Source: Candidatus Stramentimicrobium fermentans
Lineage (GTDB): Bacteria; Atribacterota; Phoenicimicrobiia; Phoenicimicrobiales; Stramentimicrobiaceae
Assembly (NCBI GenBank): GCA_012520575.1
Contig: JAAYOB010000017.1
Location: forward strand, 1-64,000
Direction: 5' to 3'
DNA length: 64,000 bases
Shown: one piece after another, positions 16,425 through 25,748 of the stretch
How positions within the stretch are numbered: position 1 is the stretch's first letter
Layout of the letters: each line of letters starts with the position of its first letter
Position numbers and translations under genes: made by a program
The notes under the pieces: model-generated
Databases searched by the model: none
What the model saw: the letters and a program-made list of their open reading frames with translations, nothing else
What the model was told of the DNA's origin: nothing

Positions 16425-17408
16425 ATGACAATAATTCAGAAAAAAGAAACATTAAAATGGATATTGGATAATATTGCCTGGTTTATTTTATTAGCTATGC
16501 TTACCATATTCTCTTTCACTGTAAAGGGTTTTGCCCAGTGGCCTATTTATAGAAATATCCTTTATCATTCTGTCTTTGTAGGAATTTTAGCCATAGCAGA
16601 GGCTATTTGTATTTTAAGTAAGGAAATGGATTTATCGGTAGAATCAGTACTTGCACTGTCTGCTGTAGTAACTGCATATTTAGCTGGAATAGGGCTTGAT
16701 GCCTCTGGATTGCACCTCAATGGTCCTACAACTTTAATTATTGTACTTATCATGGGCGCAATAATTGGACTTTTTAATAGTTACTTTATCGTGAGGATGA
16801 AAATCAATTCTTTTATTGTCACCCTGGCAGGATATTTAATTTTTCGAGCAATTGGCCTTATTATCACAAAGGGCCATGGCGTAGTTAATATCAGTAAAGA
16901 CATTGTGGCAGTCGCCAGAACTAATATAGGACCAATACCGTTAATGGTTATTATATTACTAGTTATATATGTAATCTTTTCTCTATTTTTATCAAAAACA
17001 CAATTTGGTAGGTTCATATATTTTGTGGGTGATAATAGAGAAGCTAGCTATAATGCCGGGATTAAAACGGATAGAGTCTTAACCATTGTTTTTATAATGA
17101 GTGGAGTTTTATCTGCTTTGGCAGGCTGGTTGCTGGCTGCCAGAACAAACGGCAGTTCCCCCTCATTAGGTCAGGGAATATTATTTGAAGCCATGGCAGC
17201 CGTGGTAATAGGGGGAGTAAGTTTACAGGGCGGAGTTGGTAAATTAAGTGGTGTTTTTGCAGGAGCAGTAATCTTAAGTTCCATATCTACTGTAATCAAT
17301 ATTGTTAATATTAACCCCTATTATATGAATATAATTAGGGGAGCAATGATTATTATTGCTGTTTTACTCGATGCTATTATTAGAAAAATTCGTCCTAAAT
17401 TAATATAG
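16425..17408 (+). CDS. Sugar ABC transporter permease (RbsC/XylH family)
   Basis: 327 aa, about ten hydrophobic segments. The family motif EAICILSKEMDLSVESVLAL matches the ICxLxxEIDLSVG region, and the coupling-helix region reads TQFGRFIYFVGDNREASYNAGI. The C-terminal GGVSLQGGVGKLSGVFAGA is the usual GGxSLxGGxG motif. Inner membrane pore for the binding protein at 15279. AAAGGCACA lies upstream of the ATG. Enzyme genes are interposed between it and its ATPase. Confidence 0.88.
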   Translation: MTIIQKKETLKWILDNIAWFILLAMLTIFSFTVKGFAQWPIYRNILYHSVFVGILAIAEAICILSKEMDLSVESVLALSAVVTAYLAGIGLDASGLHLNGPTTLIIVLIMGAIIGLFNSYFIVRMKINSFIVTLAGYLIFRAIGLIITKGHGVVNISKDIVAVARTNIGPIPLMVIILLVIYVIFSLFLSKTQFGRFIYFVGDNREASYNAGIKTDRVLTIVFIMSGVLSALAGWLLAARTNGSSPSLGQGILFEAMAAVVIGGVSLQGGVGKLSGVFAGAVILSSISTVINIVNINPYYMNIIRGAMIIIAVLLDAIIRKIRPKLI

Positions 17409-17443
17409 AAAATCAACATTTTGCCAAAAGGTGAAAGTAGTTT

Positions 17444-17884
17444 ATGAATATTAAAATATTAAAAATTAAGGAAGATACATTTAAACCTTATGGAGAAATA
17501 CTTGTCCCGCCTATCGGGGCAACTCCAGAAGTATATGAAGATAGTGTATTTAAATATTTTGTCACTTTCAAAGAAGCAGCTATCGGCTGGCTGATAGGAT
17601 ATTTAGACCAGACCGGGAAAGAAGTGGAAAAATTAGAATGCCATCCTAATACCTCGGAAGTCTTTGTTCCCATGTCCGGAGAAGCAGTATTACTTCTTTC
17701 GGTCAATCCCCCGAAAGATATTTCTGCCTTTAAATTAGATATGCCGATTGTTTTAAACAAAGGGGTATGGCATGGAGTCATTTCTCTAACCGAAAATTCA
17801 AAAATCCTTATTGTAGAAAGCCCTGATGTTATAGACGAATACTATGAACTCAATGAGTTAATTAATCACAACAATTTAACATAG
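17444..17884 (+). CDS. AllA-like cupin (ureidoglycolate lyase family)
   Basis: 146 aa. Matches the ureidoglycolate lyase/AllA cupin layout: KEDTFKPYGEIL at the start, GYLDQTGKEVEKLECHPNTSE then VFVPMSGEAVLLL, and VLNKGVWHGVISL with the second cupin-box His, ending ILIVESPDV. In allantoin degradation AllA splits ureidoglycolate to glyoxylate and urea, but nothing else of that pathway is present. In sugar-acid clusters similar proteins are common and unassigned. A role on a keto or hydroxy acid of this pathway is only inferred. Confidence 0.7.
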   Translation: MNIKILKIKEDTFKPYGEILVPPIGATPEVYEDSVFKYFVTFKEAAIGWLIGYLDQTGKEVEKLECHPNTSEVFVPMSGEAVLLLSVNPPKDISAFKLDMPIVLNKGVWHGVISLTENSKILIVESPDVIDEYYELNELINHNNLT

Positions 17885-17941
17885 TTTAAAATTATTCAAG
17901 AATAAGACTATTTTTGAATTAATTGAAGAAAGGCAATTTTT

Positions 17942-18994
17942 ATGAATAAAAGTAATGAAACTATGAGAGCAGTTGTTTGGGACGGTCCTTATAAGCTTTC
18001 TTTAAAAGAAGTTAAAATGCCAGTTCCTAAAAAAAACGAGGTTCTGATAAGAACCAAATCTGTTGGTATTTGCGGCAGTGATTTGGAGGTGTATGATGGT
18101 CGTTTTAGACAGAGTATTCCTCCCCTCATAATCGGCCATGAGGGTGGTGGAATAGTAGAAAGTGTAGGAGACGAGGTAACAAGTGTAAGCAAAGGGGATA
18201 GAGTCATAGCAGAATGTTTAATCTATTGCGGTGAATGTGAGAACTGCAGAAAGGGATTATACAATCTATGCTCTAACCATAAAGTAATGGGAATGATAGA
18301 TTATGATGGAGAATATGCTGAATACTTTGTTGCCCCTGAGCGAAATCTCTATATACTTCCTGACAATATCAGCTGGGAAGAAGCGGGTTTAATTGATACC
18401 TTAGTTGGACCTGTGGGAGGGATAGATAAGACCAATGTCAATATTTGTGAAACAGTTGCTGTTTATGGGCCTGGTCCGGCAGGGCTGTTTTTTTGTAAAT
18501 TAGCCAAATTAAAGGGGGCTGGTAAGGTTTATCTTATTGGAACTCGTGATAGCAGATTAGCCTTTGGAGAAAAATATGGGGCAGATGTTATACTAAATAC
18601 CCAAAAAGATAAGGTAGAAGAATATATTATAAATGATACTAACGGGAGAGGTGTAGATTTAGTAATTGAATCTGCAGGTTCTCACCAAGCACTTAATAGC
18701 GGTATTGGAGTTATTAAAAAGGGTGGAGAATTATTAATCTATGGGGTATTTGGTGGTGGTCCCGTTCCGGTCGACATACAGCCCATCCAAATGAACGAGC
18801 TGACTATCAAAGGAATTAACAGCGGTCCTTTTAAGTATCCTGTAGCCATCAACTTAATAAGCAAGGGATTGATTGATGCTAAGAGTGTTATCTCACATAC
18901 TTTTAAAATCGAAGAACTGCCTAATCTGTTTGCTACCGGTTTTATTTCTAATAGAAAAGAGAACTATATGAAAGGGGTTGTCCTCTTCGATTGA
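17942..18994 (+). CDS. Zinc-dependent medium-chain dehydrogenase (sorbitol/threonine DH-like)
   Basis: 350 aa. GroES-like domain with catalytic zinc ligands in VGICGSDLEVYDG and IGHEGGGIVE, and a structural zinc lobe CGECENCRKGLYNLC with all four cysteines. The Rossmann domain has VYGPGPAGLFFCKLAKLKGA (GxGPxG type), and the segment IGTRDSR at the end of beta-2 replaces the usual acidic D/E, so cofactor preference is open. Family members oxidise polyols, L-idonate, L-galactonate or amino alcohols. With the following lactonase it may oxidise a sugar or sugar acid of the imported compound. Confidence 0.85.
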   Translation: MNKSNETMRAVVWDGPYKLSLKEVKMPVPKKNEVLIRTKSVGICGSDLEVYDGRFRQSIPPLIIGHEGGGIVESVGDEVTSVSKGDRVIAECLIYCGECENCRKGLYNLCSNHKVMGMIDYDGEYAEYFVAPERNLYILPDNISWEEAGLIDTLVGPVGGIDKTNVNICETVAVYGPGPAGLFFCKLAKLKGAGKVYLIGTRDSRLAFGEKYGADVILNTQKDKVEEYIINDTNGRGVDLVIESAGSHQALNSGIGVIKKGGELLIYGVFGGGPVPVDIQPIQMNELTIKGINSGPFKYPVAINLISKGLIDAKSVISHTFKIEELPNLFATGFISNRKENYMKGVVLFD

Positions 18995-19048
18995 TAATTT
19001 AGGTGAAATATAAAAGAACGAGTTTCTTTGTTCATAGGAGAGTTTATT

Positions 19049-19915
19049 ATGGTAGAACCAGTCATAGTTACGGATGTAAGGTGCCGCATTGGGGAAAACC
19101 CTAGCTGGCATACGCGAGAGAAGAAGCTGTATTGGCTTGATATACCAATTGGTACAATTTATAGATATGACCCAGCAAGTTCTATGGTAGAGAAAGTTGT
19201 GGAAAGTAATGAGGTTATCGGTGGTTTTACTTTACAAGAAGATGATTCCCTGCTTCTATTTATGGAAAGAGGGGCGATTAAAATATGGCGGAATAATTCT
19301 TTCCTTAGCATAATGGAAGAGATTCCTATTTTAAACAAGACCAGATTTAATGATGTAATTGTGGACCCTATGGGACGTGTCTTTTGTGGGACGATGCCGG
19401 ATGAAAATGGAGTGGCTTACTTATTTCTGCTTGAAACAAATGGTGATATCAAATTAATATTAGATAATGTTGGGCTATCCAATGGAATGGGATTTACACC
19501 GGATAAGAAAAAGATATACTTTACTGATTCTAAAAAAGGTGAAATACGCCTGTTTGATTATAATAAGAAAAATGGCTCTTTGAGTAAAGAAAGAATCTTT
19601 TTAAAGATAAAAGAACCAAATATAGAGCCGGATGGACTTACCGTTGATTCAGAAGGCTATATTTGGAGTGCACAATGGAATGGTGCCTGTATTAAAAGAT
19701 ACACCCCGCAGGGTGAAGAAGTAATGAAAATAGATCTCCCTACTAAAAAAATTACCTCTTTAACTTTTGCCGGAGAAAGTTTTCAGGAAGTATATGTTAC
19801 CAGTGCCATAGGAGAGGAGAATATACCTGGAACAGAGGATGAGGCAGGTGCACTGTTTTACTTTAAATCTGATATAGCAGGAATACCTGAAAATAGATCC
19901 AAAGTACTTATTTAA
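19049..19915 (+). CDS. SMP-30/gluconolactonase family lactonase
   Basis: 288 aa from the ATG at 19049, 6 nt after AGGAGAG; a TTG at 19028 lies upstream of that site. Six-bladed propeller with expected divalent metal ligands: Glu in RIGENPSWH, Asn in LSNGMGFTPD and Asp in EPDGLTVDSEG; RFNDVIVDPMGRVFCGTM is the substrate loop. It would hydrolyse a sugar lactone to the acid, probably after the dehydrogenase encoded just upstream. Cytoplasmic, no signal peptide. Confidence 0.85.
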   Translation: MVEPVIVTDVRCRIGENPSWHTREKKLYWLDIPIGTIYRYDPASSMVEKVVESNEVIGGFTLQEDDSLLLFMERGAIKIWRNNSFLSIMEEIPILNKTRFNDVIVDPMGRVFCGTMPDENGVAYLFLLETNGDIKLILDNVGLSNGMGFTPDKKKIYFTDSKKGEIRLFDYNKKNGSLSKERIFLKIKEPNIEPDGLTVDSEGYIWSAQWNGACIKRYTPQGEEVMKIDLPTKKITSLTFAGESFQEVYVTSAIGEENIPGTEDEAGALFYFKSDIAGIPENRSKVLI

Positions 19916-19961
19916 ATAAAAGTTTGAATAATAAAACTATATTAGAGGAAGGATGATAATA

Positions 19962-20738
19962 TTGATTAATGGTGCCTCTCAAAGTAATAATCAACCTATT
20001 CTGACCGTAAAAAATATTAGTAAACGATTTGGCAATGTGCAAGCTTTAAAAGATGTAAGCTTGGAGATATATAAAGGTGATGTCATTGGCTTGTTAGGAG
20101 ATAATGGAGCAGGTAAGTCTACTCTTATTAAGATAATAGCAGGAAATTTTCCTGCTGATGAGGGAGAAGTATTTTTAGAGGGTAAGAAGGTAAATTTTAA
20201 TTCACCCTCAGAAGCTCGTGCTGCAGGAATAGAGACAGTTTATCAAAACAGCCCCGTATGCATCAACGCAACAGTGTATGAAAATTTTTATATTGGCAGA
20301 GAACTGGTCAATAATTTTCTGGGTATTAAATTGGTTAGAAATAAAGAAATGCAGAATGGGACAATGGAAGTTTTAAAAAATCTTGAAATTTCCTTACCTT
20401 CTGTGAAGGCAGAAATAGGATTACTTTCCGGGGGTCAGAGACAAGCTATTATTTTAGGACGATTCTTTCATTGGGGAGGGAAAATTGCCTTACTTGATGA
20501 ACCCTTTGCTGCGCTGGGGGTTGCCGAATCGAGAAAAGGTTTAAAACTTATCCGTGATATTAGTCAAAAAGGACTCCCTATAATTTTAATTACCCATAAT
20601 ATTGAATACGCTTTTCAGGTAATGAATAAATTTGTGATTCTCAGGCATGGTGAAGTTGTTGGTGCGGGAGAAAAGAAAGATGTATCTGTAGAAGATATAG
20701 TGTCCCTGATAACTGGAGCGATCGAAATTAAAGAATAA
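19962..20738 (+). CDS. Sugar ABC transporter ATP-binding protein, single-domain
   Basis: About 258 aa from the TTG at 19962; GAGGAAGG ends 9 nt before it, while an ATG at 19953 abuts that site. Walker A GDNGAGKST, Q-loop VYQNSPV, signature [14 protein letters not shown], Walker B IALLDEPFAALG, switch His in ITHNIEYAF. RbsA/XylG-type proteins carry two such domains in about 500 aa; this has one, like FrcA, so it must work as a homodimer. Partner of the permease at 16425 and binding protein at 15279. Confidence 0.88.
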   Translation: MINGASQSNNQPILTVKNISKRFGNVQALKDVSLEIYKGDVIGLLGDNGAGKSTLIKIIAGNFPADEGEVFLEGKKVNFNSPSEARAAGIETVYQNSPVCINATVYENFYIGRELVNNFLGIKLVRNKEMQNGTMEVLKNLEISLPSVKAEIGLLSGGQRQAIILGRFFHWGGKIALLDEPFAALGVAESRKGLKLIRDISQKGLPIILITHNIEYAFQVMNKFVILRHGEVVGAGEKKDVSVEDIVSLITGAIEIKE

Positions 20739-20764
20739 ATAATGAATAAAATGGAGGGTTTAAG

Positions 20765-22090
20765 ATGGAGAAAATAAAAGTCGGGGTAATTACTCTGGCT
20801 TTACCAAGAGAAAGAGTAGATCTGGCCCGTGAGTTTCATTTCAATGCCATCTCCTCTTTAAAAGCTAATAATTTTGACATTTATTATCCCGATGAGCTAA
20901 CTTTTAATACAGAGGATTGTATCGGTTATGCTCGAGAATTTAAAGAGAAAGGTGTCTGTGCTATTCTGTTACTCTTGGGAACCTGGGTAGATTCTCCTAC
21001 CGTTATCGATACAATCAGGGAGGTTCAAGTACCTTTCGCAATCTGGTCTGAAGATAATCCTGCTTCATTTTCTTTGACGGCGGGGGGCATTGTTCATGGC
21101 TCATTGGATGAACTGGGTCTGGAGCATAAATTCTTCTATGGTTCCACTAACTCTATCGTTTTGCTGGAACAGATAGTGAATTATATCAAAGCATGTTCCA
21201 TAATAAAAGGATTGAATAATCAAAAGCTCTGTCTGGTTGGAGGACGGGTTCCAGGTATGTATACTACAATGGCCGATATTATTCAGCTAAAGAAAGTTTT
21301 TGGAATTGAATTAGAACATGTAGATTCACTGCAGGTATATTTAGAAGCGAAAAATGCCCCAGAGGAAGAAATCAAAGAGTTAAAAAGGCTATATTTGCCG
21401 CAGTTTGGAAGTATTGAACCGGAAGAGCAGATAATAGATAAATCTTTAAGACTCTATTTCGCATTACGCAAAATTTTTATTGATAGAAATTATAAAGTTG
21501 CAGCAGTTAAATGTATGGATGAAATGATCAATCGTTATTGCTCTTTTTGTTTGGCGAATTCTTTGCTCAATGATGAAGGATATACAGTTTCCTGCGAAGG
21601 TGACATTTATGGAGCCATTAGCATGCATATTTTACGCCTTGCCTCTGGTGATACTGCTCTCTTTGGAGACATCAATCATTTAGATTATCAAGAGAAGATG
21701 TTAAGAATTGTCAATTGCGGCTCAATGCCCTCTCTAATGTCAGGAAAAAGAAAAGAAGTTGATTTAGCTTGCCAGTATGATTACTTAAGTGAAGCCGGGG
21801 GTGCTACAACAGCTTTTTCAGTAAAAGACTCTACGGTAACTGCTGCTCGATTATTCAGGGTCAAAGGTAATTTAGGCATGGTATTATTTAACGGGAATAC
21901 CGTAAAACAACCAAAAGAGAGGTTAAAAGAATCACGAGAAAATTGGCCTCAGGCATTTATGAAATTCGATTATGATGCAGAAAAATTAGTGCAGAATTTT
22001 CGCTCCAACCATATGCATTTATGTTTTGGTAATTGTTTAAATATTATTAAAGAATTTTGCAATTTGAAAAACATCGATTGTTTTTCTTGA
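20765..22090 (+). CDS. L-fucose/L-arabinose isomerase-like protein
   Basis: 441 aa, COG2407-type fold. N-terminal KVGVITLALPRERVDLA, a Rossmann-like second domain (KGVCAILLLLGTWVDSPTVI) and a C-terminal metal domain with CEGDIYGAISMHIL, LFGDINHLD and HMHLCFGNCLNI. AGGGTTTAAG precedes the ATG. Members interconvert aldoses and ketoses in a metal-dependent manner, though many cluster-borne homologues have no known substrate. Sharing an operon with a phosphofructokinase-like gene fits aldose to ketose to ketose phosphate, but this is inference. Confidence 0.75.
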   Translation: MEKIKVGVITLALPRERVDLAREFHFNAISSLKANNFDIYYPDELTFNTEDCIGYAREFKEKGVCAILLLLGTWVDSPTVIDTIREVQVPFAIWSEDNPASFSLTAGGIVHGSLDELGLEHKFFYGSTNSIVLLEQIVNYIKACSIIKGLNNQKLCLVGGRVPGMYTTMADIIQLKKVFGIELEHVDSLQVYLEAKNAPEEEIKELKRLYLPQFGSIEPEEQIIDKSLRLYFALRKIFIDRNYKVAAVKCMDEMINRYCSFCLANSLLNDEGYTVSCEGDIYGAISMHILRLASGDTALFGDINHLDYQEKMLRIVNCGSMPSLMSGKRKEVDLACQYDYLSEAGGATTAFSVKDSTVTAARLFRVKGNLGMVLFNGNTVKQPKERLKESRENWPQAFMKFDYDAEKLVQNFRSNHMHLCFGNCLNIIKEFCNLKNIDCFS

Positions 22091-22106
22091 AAAAGTAAAG
22101 GAGAAA

Positions 22107-23240
22107 TTGGTGGTTACCTTTGAGAGTTTAGGTATAAAAAAAGTTATTAATGCCGCTGGAAATAACTCGCGATTAGGAAGCTCAACACTCAGTCCCGAAG
22201 TTTGCCAAGCTATGAGTGAAGCTAGCAAAATTTATGTTAACATGAATGAGCTGCAGGATCACTGTGGAGATTATATTGCTAAAATTACCGGTGCAGAGGC
22301 AGGATTAGTAACATCCGGTGCAGCCGGAGGGTTATTGCTGGCAGCAGCAGCCTGTGTTACCGGAACCAATATTGCCTTGATATTAGATTTACCTAAGCCA
22401 GCTATGGGTAAAGAAATAATTATTCAAAAAGGGCACCGTACACCTTATGACCAGGCCATAACCATCTCCGGGGTAAGTTTAAAAGAAGTTGGTATACCCT
22501 ACCAGACTCATTTGGAACAGATTGAGAATGCCATAAATGAAAATACGGTTGCTATCCTGTACACATTTGGAGAGACGGTAAACAGAAGTGGTGAGGTTTC
22601 GCTTAAAGATGTGATAAAAGTAGCACAAAAATATAGAATTCCTACTATTCTTGATGGCTCATTGATAAATTATCCATTTACCAGAATCAAAGACTGTATT
22701 AAGATGGGCGTAGATTTACTGGTAACCAGTGGAGGAAAACATATTTTCGGCCCCTCTTGTACCGGGTTCATTTGCGGGAGAAAGGATCTAGTTGAGGCTT
22801 GTCGTCTGCAAGCCTTTCCAAATTATGGCATTGGAAGAGTTATGAAGGTTGGGAAAGAAGATATCATCGGCTTACTGACCGCTCTTCAGATTTATTTGAA
22901 AAAAGATTTTAAAAAAGAACATCAGGAATGGAAGAATAAAATTCACTACCTGGTAGCAAATTTAAATAAATTACCATATTTGAAAGCAGTACAAACCGAA
23001 TTTGACGAAGTTGACCGGCCAGTTCCCAGGGTTCAGTTATGGGTTGATGAAAAGGATGTAAAATATACCGCTTATGAAATTGTTGCTAATCTTAAGAATA
23101 ATAACCCGCCAATATGGGTTCAGGAGTTTAGCTTACATGAAAGTATAATTCTCTTAAATCCAGTCTGTCTTGCGGATGGAGAAGAGAAACTTATTGTTGA
23201 GGGATTTCAAAATCTCTGGAAGTTATGGAATTTAATCTAG
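22107..23240 (+). CDS. SelA-like PLP enzyme, candidate amino-sugar-acid ammonia-lyase (1)
   Basis: 377 aa, TTG start after AAAGGAGA (a GTG follows at once). Selenocysteine-synthase fold: GIKKVINAAGNNSRLGSS, TGAEAGLVTSGAAGGLLLAAAAC, PLP-N1 Asp183 in ILDGS, Schiff-base Lys211 in VTSGGKHIFGP, GRKDLVEACR. True SelA is about 460 aa with an N-terminal tRNA(Sec) domain, absent here. The characterised short relative is DgaE, D-glucosaminate-6-phosphate ammonia-lyase, which yields a 2-keto-3-deoxy acid. In this cluster that product would feed KdgK/Eda. A second copy lies at 24584. Confidence 0.78.
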   Translation: MVVTFESLGIKKVINAAGNNSRLGSSTLSPEVCQAMSEASKIYVNMNELQDHCGDYIAKITGAEAGLVTSGAAGGLLLAAAACVTGTNIALILDLPKPAMGKEIIIQKGHRTPYDQAITISGVSLKEVGIPYQTHLEQIENAINENTVAILYTFGETVNRSGEVSLKDVIKVAQKYRIPTILDGSLINYPFTRIKDCIKMGVDLLVTSGGKHIFGPSCTGFICGRKDLVEACRLQAFPNYGIGRVMKVGKEDIIGLLTALQIYLKKDFKKEHQEWKNKIHYLVANLNKLPYLKAVQTEFDEVDRPVPRVQLWVDEKDVKYTAYEIVANLKNNNPPIWVQEFSLHESIILLNPVCLADGEEKLIVEGFQNLWKLWNLI

Positions 23241-23315
23241 TTATCAGATGCTGTATAGATAGTACTGGTATAACAGCAATGCTTATTTCTAAAAAGAGTA
23301 ACAGGTAATAATTTA

Positions 23316-24518
23316 GTGGTAAAAAGAAACGCAATTGTAGGACAGTTAGGTGGACCAACCTCCGTAATCAATGCCAGCCTTTCTGGACTTATTCAAGAAG
23401 GATTTAAGTCCAAAAAGATAAAACATATCCTTGGCATGAGGGATGGAATTACCGGTTTATTAAGAGATAGGATTGTAGATTTAGGAAAGGAAAGTCCAGA
23501 AGCAGTCCGTTCACTGAAATATATACCGTCATCTATTTTAGGTTCTTCCAGGTATATATTGAAAAAGAAAGACTTCCAGAAAATTATTAGACAACTTCAA
23601 AGATACAATATTGGTTACCTTTTCCTTATTGGGGGAAATGGTACCATGGAGATTAGCCGACAAATAGAGCAATACTGCAAAAAAAATGATTATCAGATAA
23701 ATGTAATCGGGATACCAAAAACAGTTGATAACGACCTTTGTTCTACTGACCATGCTCCCGGCTTTGCTTCTGCAGCCAGATATATCTGTCTTTCAGTTTT
23801 ACAGGGTGGAAGATTGGCCAGGGATATGCAGAGCATTGATAAATTTGTTATTCTACAAACGGTAGGCAGAAGCACAGGGTGGCTAGCTGCCTCTTCGATA
23901 ATGGCAAAACGTAAGGAAGAAGAAGCCCCACACCTTATTTACATACCAGAGCGACCTCTAAACCGAAGGAAATTTTTGTCAAGTGTAAAAGAGTGTATCG
24001 AGAAGTATGGGTGGGTTTATATTGTGTGTGGTGAAGGTATTGTTTGGGAGGATAATAGTTTTGTAGCCAGTCACTATTCCCCGGATACTAGCGAGAAAGA
24101 ATTCGGAGCGATGGGAGGAGGAAGTGCAGCACTTAATCTGCATAGGGCTATCTATCAAGAAATGAATTTAAGAGGAGAGTTTCAAATTACGGAATCTTTG
24201 CCAATGTGTGCAATGGACCGCGCAAGTGAAATTGATATTGAAGAAGCATATGCCTGTGGGGTAAAAGCTGTTAAATTAGCCGAAGAAGGATTTTCTGGAG
24301 GAATGGTTTCAATTACGCGTACCAGCAACAATCCTTATAAAATAGAGCTGAACTCAGTTCCCTTTGGAGAAGTAGCCCTCAAGGTTAGATTAATGGATGA
24401 TGTATTTATTAATAAGCAAGGCAATTTTGTAACAGATGAATTCATAAAATATATAAAACCCTTGGTGGGTAAAATTCCTGAATATGGTGAACTGAGATTA
24501 GAAAAAGTAGATTTTTGA
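23316..24518 (+). CDS. Phosphofructokinase-like, PPi-type signature
   Basis: 400 aa, GTG start. PfkA superfamily: QLGGPTSVINASLSGLI at the N-terminus, GGNGTM at 106-111 and IPKTVDNDL with catalytic Asp at 138, DHAPGFASAARY, and ILQTVGRSTGWLAASS. The Lys of PKTVDND (Gly in E. coli PfkA) is typical of PPi-dependent enzymes; the residue after GGN is Gly, as in ATP enzymes, not the Asp of strict PPi-PFKs. The Mg-binding Asp is Asn. Phosphate donor is therefore uncertain. The gene sits between two SelA-like genes, suggesting a sugar-phosphate role in this pathway rather than housekeeping glycolysis. Confidence 0.8.
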   Translation: MVKRNAIVGQLGGPTSVINASLSGLIQEGFKSKKIKHILGMRDGITGLLRDRIVDLGKESPEAVRSLKYIPSSILGSSRYILKKKDFQKIIRQLQRYNIGYLFLIGGNGTMEISRQIEQYCKKNDYQINVIGIPKTVDNDLCSTDHAPGFASAARYICLSVLQGGRLARDMQSIDKFVILQTVGRSTGWLAASSIMAKRKEEEAPHLIYIPERPLNRRKFLSSVKECIEKYGWVYIVCGEGIVWEDNSFVASHYSPDTSEKEFGAMGGGSAALNLHRAIYQEMNLRGEFQITESLPMCAMDRASEIDIEEAYACGVKAVKLAEEGFSGGMVSITRTSNNPYKIELNSVPFGEVALKVRLMDDVFINKQGNFVTDEFIKYIKPLVGKIPEYGELRLEKVDF

Positions 24519-24583
24519 GATGAAATAATAGTATTGGATTGAAATAATAGTTGTTGGTTCTTTGTTTGGAGAGGAGAAAATCA

Positions 24584-25705
24584 ATGGCCAACTATGAGGA
24601 TTTAGGCGTAAAGAGGATTATCAATGCAGCAGGTACCTATACCAAATTTGGTGGTTCTTTAATTCCTTCTGAAATAATAGAAGCAATGGAGGATGCTTCG
24701 CATTCTTTCGTGGATATAGATGAGTTATTGCAAAAATCTGGTGAGTATATTGCCAGATGTCTTAATGTGGAAGCTGCGTTGGTTACAGCCGGAGCAGCTG
24801 CCGGATTAACTTTATCAGCAGCAGCCTGTATAGCTGGGTCTGAACCTAAATGTATAAAAGCACTCCCCAATTCAGAAGGGATGAAAAATGAGTTCATAAT
24901 TATGCGTTGTCATCGTAATCCGTATGATCAAGCTTTAATAATGGCTGGTGCAAAACTAATTGAAGTTGGCAATGCCATTGAAACCCACCTATATGAGGTA
25001 GAGGGTGCTATTAATGAAAAGACAGTTGGGATAGTATTTTTTATACAGTCAGAGATGTTGGAAGCCTCTCTTTCTTTAAAAGAAATTATTACTATAGCTC
25101 AAGATAAAAATATTAAGGTTATTGTTGATGCGGCTGGTGAACTACCCCCCATTGAAAATCTCGTTAAATTTGTGAAAATGGGCGCAGATATCGTGCTGTT
25201 TAGTGGAGGAAAAGATATACGTGGTCCTCAATCTTCCGGGCTGATGGTGGGGAAAAAGGATATTGTTGAAATTTGCCGTTTGCATGGTTACCCGCATCAT
25301 GCCATTGGGAGGCCTATGAAATTAGACAAGGAAACAATTATGGGTTTGGTAAGAGCAATTGAGTTATACTTAAAAGAGGATCATCAGCAGAGAATAAAAA
25401 AATGGGAAGAACAGGTTGAATATCTTAAAAAAGGATTGGATAATATTCCTTATATCCAGGTCTTTTCTGGATATCCGACACAACCGTTAACCCAGCCTGC
25501 TACAATTCCCCGGGTTTATGTTAAATTTAATGAAAAAACCTTAGGTATGACCAAAGAAGATATTGCTCAAAAGCTATATGAAGGCAATCCACGCATTGCG
25601 ACTGTTGTGGAAAAAAATTATTTAACACTTAATCCTCATATGCTTGCCAGTGGAGAAGAGAAATTAGTGTTAGAGAAGATTAAAGAAATTATAAAGAAGA
25701 ATTAA
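24584..25705 (+). CDS. SelA-like PLP enzyme, candidate amino-sugar-acid ammonia-lyase (2)
   Basis: 373 aa from the ATG at 24584 (AGAGGAGAA upstream; an earlier TTG at 24551 lacks a ribosome site). Paralogue of the protein at 22107: GVKRIINAAGTYTKFGGS, NVEAALVTAGAAAGLTLSAAAC, PLP Asp182 in VIVDAAGELPP, Schiff-base Lys210 in FSGGKDIRGPQ, HAIGRPMKLDKE. Full catalytic core retained. Differences in substrate loops from copy 1 suggest a related but distinct substrate, or a hetero-oligomer. No tRNA-binding N-terminal domain. Confidence 0.78.
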   Translation: MANYEDLGVKRIINAAGTYTKFGGSLIPSEIIEAMEDASHSFVDIDELLQKSGEYIARCLNVEAALVTAGAAAGLTLSAAACIAGSEPKCIKALPNSEGMKNEFIIMRCHRNPYDQALIMAGAKLIEVGNAIETHLYEVEGAINEKTVGIVFFIQSEMLEASLSLKEIITIAQDKNIKVIVDAAGELPPIENLVKFVKMGADIVLFSGGKDIRGPQSSGLMVGKKDIVEICRLHGYPHHAIGRPMKLDKETIMGLVRAIELYLKEDHQQRIKKWEEQVEYLKKGLDNIPYIQVFSGYPTQPLTQPATIPRVYVKFNEKTLGMTKEDIAQKLYEGNPRIATVVEKNYLTLNPHMLASGEEKLVLEKIKEIIKKN

Positions 25706-25748
25706 TTAACACATTTTAATTACAAGAATGGATACGGAGGAATTGATT

